Of a stretch of 64,000 nucleotides of DNA, positions 34,046 to 44,457 are shown piece by piece. The notes under the pieces are model-generated. The model searched no databases and had not been told where the DNA came from. It saw only the letters and a program-made list of their open reading frames with translations. Location: positions 35,770,010-35,834,009 of the forward strand of contig OV121088.1 of assembly GCA_921293015.1 (NCBI GenBank), in the 5' to 3' direction. The DNA comes from Phorcus lineatus. Taxonomy: Eukaryota; Mollusca; Gastropoda; Trochida; Trochidae. Each line of letters begins with the position of its first letter. Within the stretch, counting starts at the first letter, position 1. The position numbers and the translations under genes were made by a program.

Positions 34046-35014
34046 ATGAACAACTCCACCCCAGGAACTGCCGTCCCGGAGCAAAGCTTGTATAGTTATC
34101 CAATGACCTGGGCAATTTTATCATTTATATTTTTGTCAATCGTTTCGGACATTCTGACATTATTCATTATCAAGAAAACCCGGACTCTGAAGTCCTACAC
34201 AGGGGACTTGTTAATAAGCCAAGTCTCCTCCTGTATCCCCCGTCAGCTCCTCTCCTTGATCCTCATGTTCACCTCAAGAGTCAAGGACGATGGGACCCTC
34301 CATACAGTTCACTACACAATCAGACTACTCATCATCGGCTTTCAAGGCATCACCTCTCACACCCTGGCCGCCATTTCTCTCAACCTCTACTTCGCTATCT
34401 GCCAAAGCACGCTGTACAGGGCCCGGATGTCGAGAGTCTACGTGTTGGTGTTCATCCCAATATGCTGGATCATTAACCTCTCTGTCGGACTTTGCTTCGT
34501 AGCTTCTAAAGACCCTCTGTTCATGTCTTCAAGGATTATCCATCCTCTATCTTATGAAGGTTCTGCCTTCTGGGCCTGGCTGTTCATCGCCTTCTTTATT
34601 TACATCATCCCAGCCGTCGTCACCGTATTCACATTCATCATGATCTGGTCTCACTCCCGGAAGGTTCGTCCTCTGTCATGTGTAAATGTTGAGTTCCGAG
34701 ACAAGTATCTTCTTGCCAAGGTGGTGGTTGGACTGGCCATCTGCTACATCAGTCTCTGGTCCCTTATGCATATCTTTCGTGCCATGCAGTACAAGTTCGA
34801 ATCCGAGGAGAGCGTGAAAACGACCTTCAGTCAGCTCGCTGTTATCCCTTATTTTCTCACTCTTCTTTACGATGCGTTCAAACTCGGCGTTTTCTTACTC
34901 ATATATCAACCTATTCGACTGACAGTCATCGAGCTTTGTAGGAGGAAGAGAGGTGAATCACCTAGGAGTACAAATGTACAAGTGCTCCCAAGACAGGATA
35001 CGTTAACTTCATAA
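34046..35014 (+). CDS. Seven-helix (GPCR-like) receptor 2, intronless, 322 aa
   Basis: It is the same length as receptor 1 and closely similar along the whole chain. Blocks TLKSYTGDLLISQVSSCIPR, GFQGITSHTLAAISLNLYFA, YRARMSRVYVLVFIP and RKVRPLSC(V/I)NVEFRDKYL are almost unchanged. Differences collect in the amino-terminal tail, in loop 1 (FTSRVKDDGTLHTVHYTIR), in loop 2 (SSRIIHPLSYEG) and in the carboxy tail. It has the same unusual motifs as receptor 1: NLYFAIC in place of DRY and LYDAFKLGVFLL in place of NPxxY. Possible glycosylation lies at the NNST start. The pattern of conserved helices and changing loops fits duplicated chemoreceptors with different ligands, which is inference. Confidence 0.85.
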   Translation: MNNSTPGTAVPEQSLYSYPMTWAILSFIFLSIVSDILTLFIIKKTRTLKSYTGDLLISQVSSCIPRQLLSLILMFTSRVKDDGTLHTVHYTIRLLIIGFQGITSHTLAAISLNLYFAICQSTLYRARMSRVYVLVFIPICWIINLSVGLCFVASKDPLFMSSRIIHPLSYEGSAFWAWLFIAFFIYIIPAVVTVFTFIMIWSHSRKVRPLSCVNVEFRDKYLLAKVVVGLAICYISLWSLMHIFRAMQYKFESEESVKTTFSQLAVIPYFLTLLYDAFKLGVFLLIYQPIRLTVIELCRRKRGESPRSTNVQVLPRQDTLTS

Positions 35015-35149
35015 TATGCCTGAGGTCAGTTTTAGAAGAAGGAATTATCAAAGGAAAACAATTATTAGTTTTTGGTCATCCTAATCAATTTTTAAAAAGT
35101 TTTAACAGACTAAGCATGTTCGATTAAGCTACATGAATCCACCACCCTC

Positions 35150-35560
35150 ACCCCTTCACAGAAAATTGTCACCATGATCAAGCCAACAGACGGTTGGAAG
35201 AGAGTACTTCAGCTTCCATTGCATGAATTCTTGAATGGTGGCAGGATTCCAATGATGAATCTTTGTTTCATCGCCTATCCAGACGGGCATGAAAGTTTGC
35301 GGGTACAGAATTGTAGATATCCAATAGCTTACGATAGCTAAACTACCTGGTATCGATCTTCATGGAATATGGTGCAAACACTTCAATGAGAAATGCCACA
35401 GTGTGAAGATATCTCGTCCACCTTTATTCTATGATCGGACATGACCAAGCCCTGGACCGGTGCATCCATATCATCTGTAATGAACTCATAACCGTGGGTC
35501 ATCGTCCAAGGATATGGGACCCCGCTTAAAACTCAGCTGCTATCTTGCAGCAGAAGAATA
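35150..35560 (-). pseudogene. Mariner-like transposase fragment
   Basis: Broken frames on the reverse strand give DHRIKVDEISSHCGISH, an HTH-like start. Further along come ARLDRR-type and IGDETKIHHWNPATIQEFMQ, close to the VTGDETWIHHYDPETK block of mariner transposases (family knowledge). There are multiple stops. No ends were identified. Confidence 0.5.
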
Positions 35561-36341
35561 TTGAGGTACTTCTTTCCCATACACATTGGTCACATATTTA
35601 TGTAATTCGGTTGATCATTGAACTCACCGCTTCTTTCATGAAAACCGTTTTAGAATTGCCATGACTATAGGAGGGTACCAGTGTTCAACAGGGTGTAAAT
35701 GTTGTAAGAGAGTTTACGTCTGTATTCTCAATAATGACATCAACGATGATGTCTTCAGGGGTCTACCAATAGTCCCTTCTATGAACTTATTGACTTCCCC
35801 TCGAAATCAAAGTGTGTTCATTAATGTTAGCATGATTTATGTTTTAGTTAGACACACACTAGACTATACTAAATCAAAAGTGCCATGACGTCAGACTGTA
35901 ATGAATAAGTAGATAATAATGTAATTTAATGACGTCAAAATGAATTCGCTTGAACTTAAAAACTTTCTTGCTGTTGCTCGGATTTGTGTCCATATTTTTA
36001 TTTCATTTTGTCTGTGATTTGAATGTTACATGAACGTATCGATTACGGTTCATTGCATCTCTTTGTTTGAAATATCTCAAACAACTGTGTGTATTCAAAC
36101 TGAAAAAGAAATCTTTTTCGAAAGAAACAGCTTTAAATAAAAGTAAAAACAAAATTTTAAGGTAATGTATATTTTAAGCATTAAATGTTATAAGTGTAAG
36201 GAACTTGTTGTTTAAATTTTATTTACATAGCTCGATGGTCATGCATACATGTGTTGTGTGTTGTTTCTATCGCAACACCCTCATTGTGCTGCGCACTCGC
36301 GTACATCATCTTCACACCAGGTTCTGTCGTTATGAATTAAC

Positions 36342-36545
36342 GATGTTAAAGGGGCACAGAGTATGTTGTTGTGGTAAATATTTTTGTACTAACTTTATAA
36401 ATGGTGTCATAGTATCAAGAACTATTTTTTAACAAAATCACTATAAATCAATACTTTTCATTTTAGAATAATGACAAGAAACTGGTTCGAGTCGATATTT
36501 GTGATCGAAAACCGGACATTTGCGTTACTGAAATGTTTAGTTGGA
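36342..36545 (+). mobile_element. MITE fragment (TTAA-type family)
   Basis: It starts AAAGGGGCACAGAGTATGTT, runs through AACTTTATAAATGGTGTCAT and reaches the core GTGATCGAAAACCGGACATT at about 36508. The far end is missing or lost in the neighbouring tandem repeat. Confidence 0.65.
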
Positions 36546-36549
36546 ATAT

Positions 36550-37640
36550 TTTATCTGGATGAAATGTTGAATTTGCAAAGAAATAAATTTCATTAAATGT
36601 TGCCTCTGGTGAAATATTAACTCCGATGAAATACTTTTTATGAGATTTGGGTGAAACGTTAAATTTTAAAAGAAATGATTTTTATTAAACGTTACCTCTG
36701 TTGAAATGCTGACTCTGATGAAATACCTTTAGTGAAATGTTGACTTTGGTAGAGTGTTACTTAAGTGAAGTTTTGATTTTGGTGAAATTTTACTTTGTGA
36801 AATGTTACCTTAGCGAAATGTTTTCTTTGCTTAAATGTTACCTTTGCTTAAATGTTACCTTAGCGGAATGTTTACTTTCCTTAAATGTTACCTTAGCGGA
36901 ATGTTTACTTTTCTTAAATGTTACCTTAGCGAAATGTTTTCTTTGCTTAAATGTTACCTTTGCTTAAATGTTACCCTAGCGGAATGTTGACTTTGGTAGA
37001 GAGTTATTCAAATGATATATTGATTTTGATGAAACGTTACTTAAGTGAAATGTTGACTTTGGTGATGTCTTAGTTAAGTGAAATGTTCACTTAAGTGAAA
37101 TGTTGATTTGGTAAAATGATAGTTACGTGTAGTGAAATGATGACTTTGGTGCAGTGATACTTACGTGAAATGTTGATTTGGTAAAATATTACTTGGTGAA
37201 ATGTTACTTAAGTGATATGTTGACTTTGTTGAAATGTTACTTAAGTGATATGTTGACGGTGGTGAAATGTTAGTTAAATGAAATGTTGACGTTTTTGAAG
37301 TGTTGGTTAAGTGAAATGTTGATTTGGTAAAATATTACTGGTGAAATGATACTTAAGTTATATGTTGACTTTGGTGAAATGTTACTTATGTGAATTGTTG
37401 ACTTTGGTGAAATGTTACTTATGTGAATTGTTGACTTTCGTGAAATGTTAACTTCACTTAAATGTTACCTGAGTGAAATGTTGATTTGGCATAATGTTAC
37501 TTAAGGGAAATGTTAACTTTGGTAAAATATTACTTGGTGAAATTATACTTAAGTGATATGTTGACTTTGGCGAAATGTTAATTTTAGTTAGTGTTTCTAA
37601 AATGAATTGTTGACTCGGGTGAAGTGTTAGTTAAGTGAAA
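36550..37640 (+). repeat. Long degenerate tandem repeat (GTGAAATGTT unit)
   Basis: About 1.1 kb is built from variants of an 18-20-bp unit such as AAGTGAAATGTTGACTTTGG or TTAAATGTTACCTTAGCGGA, with sub-arrays of higher identity near 36820-36980 and 37370-37440. The + strand open frame at 36737-36967 is a by-product of the repeat. Confidence 0.9.
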
Positions 37641-38139
37641 TTTTGACGTTGGTCTGACGCTAAAGAAATCGACAAACCCTTTTAAATCGTATACCGAATA
37701 AAACATTGCACTGAATAAGTGTTGATATAACTTGCAATCAGCTTTGGTGTAATTTTGTAATAGTCGAAAAGATGACAATCGATTTATCTATACCACTCAT
37801 ACCATTTCTGTCTGGCGGATCATTTAGATAAGAGGTAGCCTGATTTTTAAAAGATTATTCTGAAACATTTCCCCAATAAGCATTAGTTTATGCATCATGT
37901 ATTACCTTAAGAAGGTCGAATACCTCATGTCTCAATCCGATTACCCATAATCTGAGAGAAAATAATCAATTAACAATCAAAAACCACTCGATACCATTTT
38001 TGTGTGAACACCTTTAGATAATTTTGGGTAGGGAATTGGATTAGATTTGCTTAACCGATCATGGTCATTCGTTTTATAACTGATTTATTTGATTTTTTAA
38101 AAACCCGCCGCTGTCTCTTTAACATTCTAGAATGGGGTA

Positions 38140-38335
38140 TTCGGTTTACAAAATGATTCATTATTAGAAATAAGAAGAGTTAGGCATATTCGGTTTACAA
38201 AATGATTCATGATTAGAAATAAGAAGAGTTAGGCATATTCGGTTTACAAAATGATTCATGATTAGAAATAAGAAGAGTTAGGCATATTCGATTTACAAAA
38301 TGATTCATGATTAAAAATAAGAAGAGTTAGGCATA
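38140..38335 (+). repeat. 49-bp tandem repeat, four copies
   Basis: The unit ATTCGGTTTACAAAATGATT CATGATTAGAAATAAGAAGA GTTAGGCAT is repeated four times with two or three changes. Confidence 0.93.
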
Positions 38336-38387
38336 TAGGTAATTTAACGTATAGTTAACCTATGCCACTATGATATTAACTGATTAT

Positions 38388-38620
38388 AGAAGCACAGAGA
38401 ATGTTGTTGAAATCAAGTATGTCGGACGCCATTAATGGTATATTTCAATGAGAAATACTTGTTGTTTCCAAGAAAATAAGATAGCAACGCTTATCATTTC
38501 AGTACAGTAACAATCAACATGTAAAATTTGTGATCGAAAACTGGACAATGGCGCGCGTCAATGAATCAAACGTACATGAAAATGTTGTAACTTATTACAG
38601 CAAAAAGAGGAATATCTATA
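38388..38620 (+). mobile_element. MITE fragment (TTAA-type family)
   Basis: It starts AAGCACAGAGAATGTTGTT and contains GGACGCCATTAATGGTATAT and the core GTGATCGAAAACTGGACAAT, GGCGCGCGTCAATGAATCAA ACGTA at about 38531. The far end was not located. Confidence 0.6.
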
Positions 38621-39006
38621 GGTTGGTAGTACTTACTACTTAGTAGGTAATTTAACTAATATACAAGTAACTTGGACGAAGAATTGAGACTTTTAACATT
38701 TATATAGCCGTTTTTACAATTAAAATCAAGAAAATAATATAAATTTAGGAAGTGGACCGGAAATGTTATAATTGCTCCTTGGCTCAATATTCCTTATATT
38801 AACTTCAATCTAGTTAAAACTGCTTGTAATATAATACGTCCCTAAGTCCGTAAATCAATACAACTAACTAGATTGAGAAACATAATCTATGTTCCTTTTA
38901 ACAGAAGAGGATGCAACTTCGGAAAGGCGATTTGAACAGAATAATAGTCAAATGATGTTTGGTTATGATAAACATACTCTGTGTCAATTTGATAGAATGC
39001 ACATCG

Positions 39007-39430
39007 TAATATCAATTCATTCAAGTATCATCTTAGTAATATCAATTCATTCAAGTATCATCTTAGTAATATCAATTTATTCAAGTATCATCTTAGTAAT
39101 ATCAATTCATTCAAGTATCATCTTAGTAATATCAATTCATTCAAGTATCATCTTAGTATTATCAATTCATTCAAGTATCATCTTAGTAATATCAATTCAT
39201 TCAAGTATCATCTTAGTAATATCAATTCATTCAAGTATCATCTTAGTAATATCAATTCATTCAAGTATCATCTTAGTAATATCAATTCATTCTAGTATCA
39301 TCTTAGTAATATCAATTCATTCAAGTATCATCTTAGTAATATCAATTCATTCAAGTATCATCTCAGTAATATCAATTTATTCAAGTATCATCTCAGTAAT
39401 ATCAATTTATTCAAGTATCATCTTAATAAC
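39007..39430 (+). repeat. 30-bp minisatellite, ~14 copies
   Basis: The unit GTAATATCAATTCATTCAAG TATCATCTTA is repeated about 14 times with single-base changes. The unit is a multiple of three, so one frame stays open across the array and gives a repeating ISIHSSIILV peptide (frame 38889-39455). I see no gene context and treat it as non-coding. Confidence 0.95.
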
Positions 39431-39439
39431 AAAATGTCG

Positions 39440-40189
39440 AAACATCTACGGATAAGATTATATTAGTATGAATGTTTTTTTAAATAAAAGGTTGAAAAGT
39501 CGTGATTTACTCAAATGACGATTGGCGACACCCTGAAAGATTTCCCTTAACATTAAAACCGGGAAAGACCCGATCGCGAGTTTCAGAATCCGTAACACAG
39601 GTTAGGCTATTGGCCTTCTTTCAGTTTGAGAATAACTTAACAACTTAACTGCCAGTACGTGTAATACGTGTGACAGTGTGAGTAGTACATCGGCCCTTGA
39701 TGCGGGAATTTCGTATAATACCTTGGCTTGTTATTCCTGGACGCCAATCGTATCGGGCGTTACATGATATGATATCGATACCTTCAATTTATTTGAAAAT
39801 TATGTTCCGACGGAATTACCTCAATTCTTTGGCGTTAGTACAGAATTCAATACATTGACTTAGGTGAAATAAAATAGATCATTTGTTACCCATTTATTCA
39901 TTTGTATAATTATGAAATTTGAAAACAAAACCCACACACAATCTCCTCAATATACTGACAACATTATTAAGGGAAGATACGTAAGCTGGGAAAATGTATT
40001 ACACTAGAAATTAAAGAAAACATCATTGAAACTCTAAGTAAAAGATTTCAATGAAAAACCGACGCTTATCTCTCGTCATTGCAAACATCGTTTTGAAATT
40101 TTGATTTTGGTCCAAGAGATGCAAGATAACGAGGACTAGTATTTATTACTACAATTATGCTACAATGTTTATAAATTATTTATTAGTAT
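39440..40189. other. Intergenic, no gene seen
   Basis: No supported gene or repeat family. Confidence 0.4.
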
Positions 40190-40432
40190 TACGTGAAGGG
40201 AGAAAGCCCGCCCCATTATTATGGGTAAGCATTGCGGTGAAACCTGTGAAAACTAGAGAACCGTGGGTGGTGCAGCCCTGAAATCCAGTGTGGCATTGCA
40301 ACAAAACCTTACTGCATACAGAACAGTTCTCTCGTGCAGACAAAGTTGACAAGCCCCAGCTGGCGAGATTCAAACCCCGGACCTCTTGATCGAATGCCAA
40401 ACGTGCTAACTACTGCGCTATCCCACCCCTTA
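40190..40432 (-). repeat. tRNA-derived SINE
   Basis: On the reverse strand from 40432 it begins GGGGTGGGATAGCGCAGTAG TTAGCAC, an A-box-like TAGCGCAGTAGTTAGC. About 35 nt on follows GGTCCGGGGTTTGAATCTCG, a B-box. This is the RNA polymerase III promoter head of a tRNA-type SINE. The body continues about 170 bp further to an AT-rich tail. The + strand carries no gene here, and the - strand frame 40176-40400 is incidental. Confidence 0.8.
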
Positions 40433-40471
40433 AAATGCATACTGCAACTTACGTTTTGTGATAGTACTTAA

Positions 40472-40918
40472 AGAGCCACTCCGTGTTCGAGTCATATATG
40501 CCAAACTTAATCAATGGTGTCATTTGATCGGAAAATATCGACTGTCACCAAAAATACACATTTTAAAGCTTATTGTTTTTTTACAGTGACAATATGAAGG
40601 TAGAACGTCGCAATTATGATCGAAAACCGGACAGTGGCGCGCGTCAAATAGTGAAACGTAATTTTGGAGATTGATCTAAAACAGCCAGGAGGGCAGTTAG
40701 GGTTTATACCGTTTATTAGGTTATATAACAAGTATCCATTTATATTGGATGTTATATCTACACCTCTGTGCATTTACAAGGCTGTTTTCAGATTTTCATG
40801 GAAATCCAATATTTGTCATAATTATATATGTCTTTTGGACAGATTTATATCACCACATATGACATTTAGGTTCGTATCAAAGGTGAATAATATGTAATGA
40901 AAATCACGCAGTGGCTCT
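40472..40918 (+). mobile_element. MITE (TTAA-type family), 447 bp, TTAA at both ends
   Basis: TTAA (40468-40471) is followed by AGAGCCACTCCGTG. At the other end CACGCAGTGGCTCT is followed by TTTAA, with TTAA at 40919-40922. The interior matches 29524-29998 in inverse orientation over nearly the whole length. TTAA target sites are typical of piggyBac-type elements (family knowledge), so piggyBac-like mobilisation is a reasonable inference. Confidence 0.9.
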
Positions 40919-40922
40919 TTAA

Positions 40923-41801
40923 TGCAAAAAGAACAACCCTCAGCGGTGATGTTTAAACTAATTAACGTTATTTTGTACGGGCAAACATCCTTTTTATGTA
41001 TGGGCTCCAGGCGTATAAGGTATCCCATTTTACATTTCTTTTCTTTTTTAAATCTTAATGGGTTTTCTTACTTACATGTTACAGCATACATGTACATAGG
41101 GTCAAATGAATCTGTTTTATGACGTAAATTTCAATATTTTATAGAGGTTTTTTAAGTTATCAAAGGTAGAAGAAGATTCACATAATAAATATTTCATTTA
41201 CACATATCGTTATCTCAAAACATGAAACATTTACAAAATATTTTTCAAAGCCTTGTAGGCTTATGAGACACGAGATTCGTTAAAGCATTTAAAATATTTT
41301 TAAAATAAAACAGATACATTGCTCAAATGGTTGGATGACAAATGTGGCAAATGTGGCATATAACGTTTGATCGGGAATAAACTGGTGGTGTGTTTAAGAA
41401 AGCTTTGACAGCTTCGAAAGTTAAACGTTAAACTTGCTCAAATCTTTGTGTTGCTGTTTTTAAAATACAGTGTGTCGGTGACGTATTTTCTAGTACCTAA
41501 GTCAAGTCGATTTTGTCGACAACGGAAAGAGGACTTAGAATATGTGAAAAATATTGTATTGGAGACAACGTAAGAGTATCTTCAGTCTTTGTTTTCATCA
41601 TTCTTAGCTCTTGCACTTGCTCAAAGCTTTTCTTGAATTTGTATATAACCTGGATAAGTAAAGAGGAAATAATATATTGATACTTCATGAACATGCTTTG
41701 AGAAACGCGACGATACTCTTGAAGACTACGAAAGATATGGCACTCGTCGAGTTTAAAAAAACCATCTTCATTTGATGAAATAGTTTGCTATCAAAATATG
41801 T
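40923..41801. other. AT-rich intergenic DNA, no gene seen
   Basis: No supported gene or repeat family. Confidence 0.4.
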
Positions 41802-42245
41802 TTACAGTTTACAAAAGACTTCCAAAGCAGTTTTTTCACCACTCAGAAGAGAAGCATAGACGAAGCCTGTGTTGTTTTGACCAAAAGCTTCCCCTGCAAA
41901 GTGCAGCCTTCCAACTGGAGCCATCCTGTCCTCAACATTGTCCGGATGAAGACCACCTGGCTCCATATTAACAAAGGACCCCAGATACAGAGGATCATTC
42001 CTCCAATTGGGTATGAAGACGTCCTCTGGGTCGGGGATATTCTGGTTCTTGTAGACTCGCCGGAGTATATCCATTACCTAAGCAAGCACCCCGGACTCAC
42101 TCATTGCATTCACTCGGTCAGCCTCTTCTCCGAAGGTGACAATTTCTAGAATATTTGTGCCTGCTGATTGGGTAGAGGCCATCAGCTTCGAGGTTCTGCC
42201 AGACAGGATAAAACCCTCTCCTTTCATCTGCGTACAAGATGTATT
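41802..42245 (-). pseudogene. FAD amine oxidase pseudogene fragment
   Basis: The reverse strand from about 42245 reads NEYILYADERRGF, then WQNLEADGLYP, matching residues 300-330 of the intact oxidases. A 4-bp insertion after the YP codons shifts the frame, and a TAG replaces a GAG codon in the EVVAE motif. The remaining part is open (41802-42074): ILRRVYKNQNIPDPEDVFIP, VGRLHFAGEAF, then a divergent end (GFVYASLLSGEKTALEVFCK). Only the last third of the gene is present, without exon 1 or the FAD-binding start. It is closer to copy B (NQNIPD, GGLHPD, RLHFAG) than to copy A. Confidence 0.88.
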
Positions 42246-43079
42246 CATTGACCAGTGACAATTAAAGTAATCACTTAAGATTTAATCTCTTTCAAGACAC
42301 CACTGATCATGTCACAACATCTTAGTATTTTACACCCATATATGTACATCAATATATAATTCTCATATGATTGGTGGGCTTTTGTCCACATACTAAAAAA
42401 CAGGTGTGGGTTTTTATCCGGGTGGGGTTTTGTTCTATGGGCTTTTGTCCTTGTGGGGTTTTGTCTGGGTGGGCTTTTGTCCGGACACCGTCATTGCAAT
42501 ACGCCTGACTAAAATCAAACGTGTTCTTAGGAATAAAAGTTGGAAAGCATGGTACTACCCGGATACTTACTCTTTCTATCAGGGACGTTCCTCACCACAG
42601 TGGAGAATATGATAGATTTTAATCACACTGCGCACCAACGGTCATTGGAAAGAACAGATGAATTATTTTCTTGAATTGAGCAAAATAGTGTTGACATTTT
42701 CACCAATGCTATATGAGATATAATTCTGGAATAATTTTCTATAATAAACAATGAAAACAAGACAAGAGGTGATCGTGTTTGAACCTTCCCATATCGATTT
42801 GATTGTAGACTCTTGTAGGTATCTGAAATGGAACTCGCTCAAATCACGAGTTTTGAGACGTATCATCACATTTAACCAAACTTATGGTAACAAATTTCTT
42901 GATGAGTTTTTGCAATCTATCTGAGTCGGCTATAACTGATAATTTGATTGCATTTTCGACCCGATTTAGACACACCCCCTTCCTAAAAACCAAATAAATT
43001 TTGATAATCGTTTATCAGCTTTCTACCTAGTTTTTCTGTATAACTGCAAATATTGTAAATTAAATTTATCAGTTTCTGT
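42246..43079. other. Intergenic, with a short GGGGTTTTGTC-type repeat
   Basis: About 42370-42480 carries four or five imperfect copies of a GTGGGGTTTTGTCC/GTGGGCTTTTGTCC motif. Nothing else is recognised. Confidence 0.5.
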
Positions 43080-43225
43080 CCAGGATTTTTGAAAGGGATG
43101 GGGGGGGGGGGGGGGGGGGGGGTTGCTGCTGGCATTACTATGTTTGGGTTTAAGATTCTTATCCTCAGTGTGTGGGGGGGGGACCCCTGAACATCCCCCC
43201 CTTGGATCTGCCACTGAAGACCAAT
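43080..43225 (-). repeat. Interspersed repeat fragment with poly(G) run
   Basis: The reverse strand starts GTGGCAGATCCAAGGGGGGG and continues past CAGGGGTCCCCCCCCCACAC to a run of about 22 C. The 'TGGC(G/A)GATCC(A)AGGGGG' start is familiar from invertebrate repeats (recollection). The homopolymer length in an assembly is unreliable. Confidence 0.5.
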
Positions 43226-44457
43226 AAGACACTCCAACCGATAGCATGTTTCCCTTAGTAATAAATGAACAGACTCCAAAAAAAGTATTGTATTTATTCA
43301 TATTAACTGCAATTTCAAAATACATCCAACTCAAGCTGTCACCATTTATATGATAACACTGATTTTAAAAAACAACGTTGTTAATCAATTATATTTAAAT
43401 GTTCAAATAAAAATGAAATAAAAAGGTAAATGTGTTGTTTGACGTGCAAAAACATTGTATTCTGTACTATTCGAACACTAAATTATTCATATTAGTGTCT
43501 GACTAAAAAAGTGACACAGATTGTATCTCATGAATTTTGTATGTGGCTTAAATAAGAGTCAAAATATGACCTTAGCTGAGTCACATTCGCCTTTTTTAGT
43601 TGTATCATGATCTCTTCTTATCTAAAAAATCTGATATTTTCTTGCTTTAAATATTCAATGACATTTCTTTAGCATTTTCTTCGTTTCGATTGTTAATTTA
43701 ACGGCCACATAAATGTTCAAAAGTCGAAAAAATAATTCCCATTTACATGTATATTAGTAAAATGACTCTCTATATACTACCAAGCTATATTTTTCTGTAA
43801 ATAAGTTTCGAAAGTTACGTTTAAGTTATTGTCCTGTTTTCGATCATAGATCTCGAAATTTTGACCACAACAACATACTCTGTCTTCCGTTAAAGGGCAT
43901 TTTATAACAAATATGACACAAGAAAAGATTACCAGGAACAAGTGATGTAGCTTCACTTCATACAAGAATCATGGACACCGGTAATGCTCCGTTATACAAC
44001 TTGCATTTACGGTCACCTCAATAAACAATCACCTCTTGGATGCAGCCACTTTGAATTCTACTGGTGATTATTATAACTTAAAAACTAACTCTGTATAGAA
44101 GCTGCCTTCTGTGAGTTGCTGTCGATCACATTTCATTCAAAAAAATTCCAAGTTGGCACAGAAAACCAAAGACATCAAGTGACGTCTTAGGTTCTTTTTT
44201 CTGGTTTTGAGAACACTTCTGTCGACATTCTCACCACCTTCAAAATCCCTACCCTATATCAGAAATCATTTCCGAAGAATCTTTTGATTAATAAGGTAAG
44301 TATATATAAGATTTCATTTTCTATGCACCATTAGTGTTGAAATGGGGAGAAATGTTAATGGATCCCATATTCTAATTTTATCACTTTTTCCTAAAAACTT
44401 AGTTGTTTTCAAATGAGAGTCATTACAACGATGAAGGCCGATATCGGAGGATGAATT
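43226..44457. other. Intergenic 3' of the 15-exon gene; MITE fragment near 43.8 kb
   Basis: About 43800-43905 holds an inverted piece of the TTAA-type MITE family (AAGTTACGTTTAAGTTATTG, CCTGTTTTCGATCATAGATC, CAACATACTCTGT...TTAAAGGGC). The region may include the 3'UTR of the - strand gene, but I find no clear AATAAA on that strand. No other gene. Confidence 0.5.

Noticed and set aside
38889-39455. 188-codon + strand frame
   Set aside because: It depends entirely on the 30-bp tandem repeat, and its flanking parts show no protein features.
41877-42149. 90-codon + strand frame
   Set aside because: It is the antisense shadow of the oxidase pseudogene.
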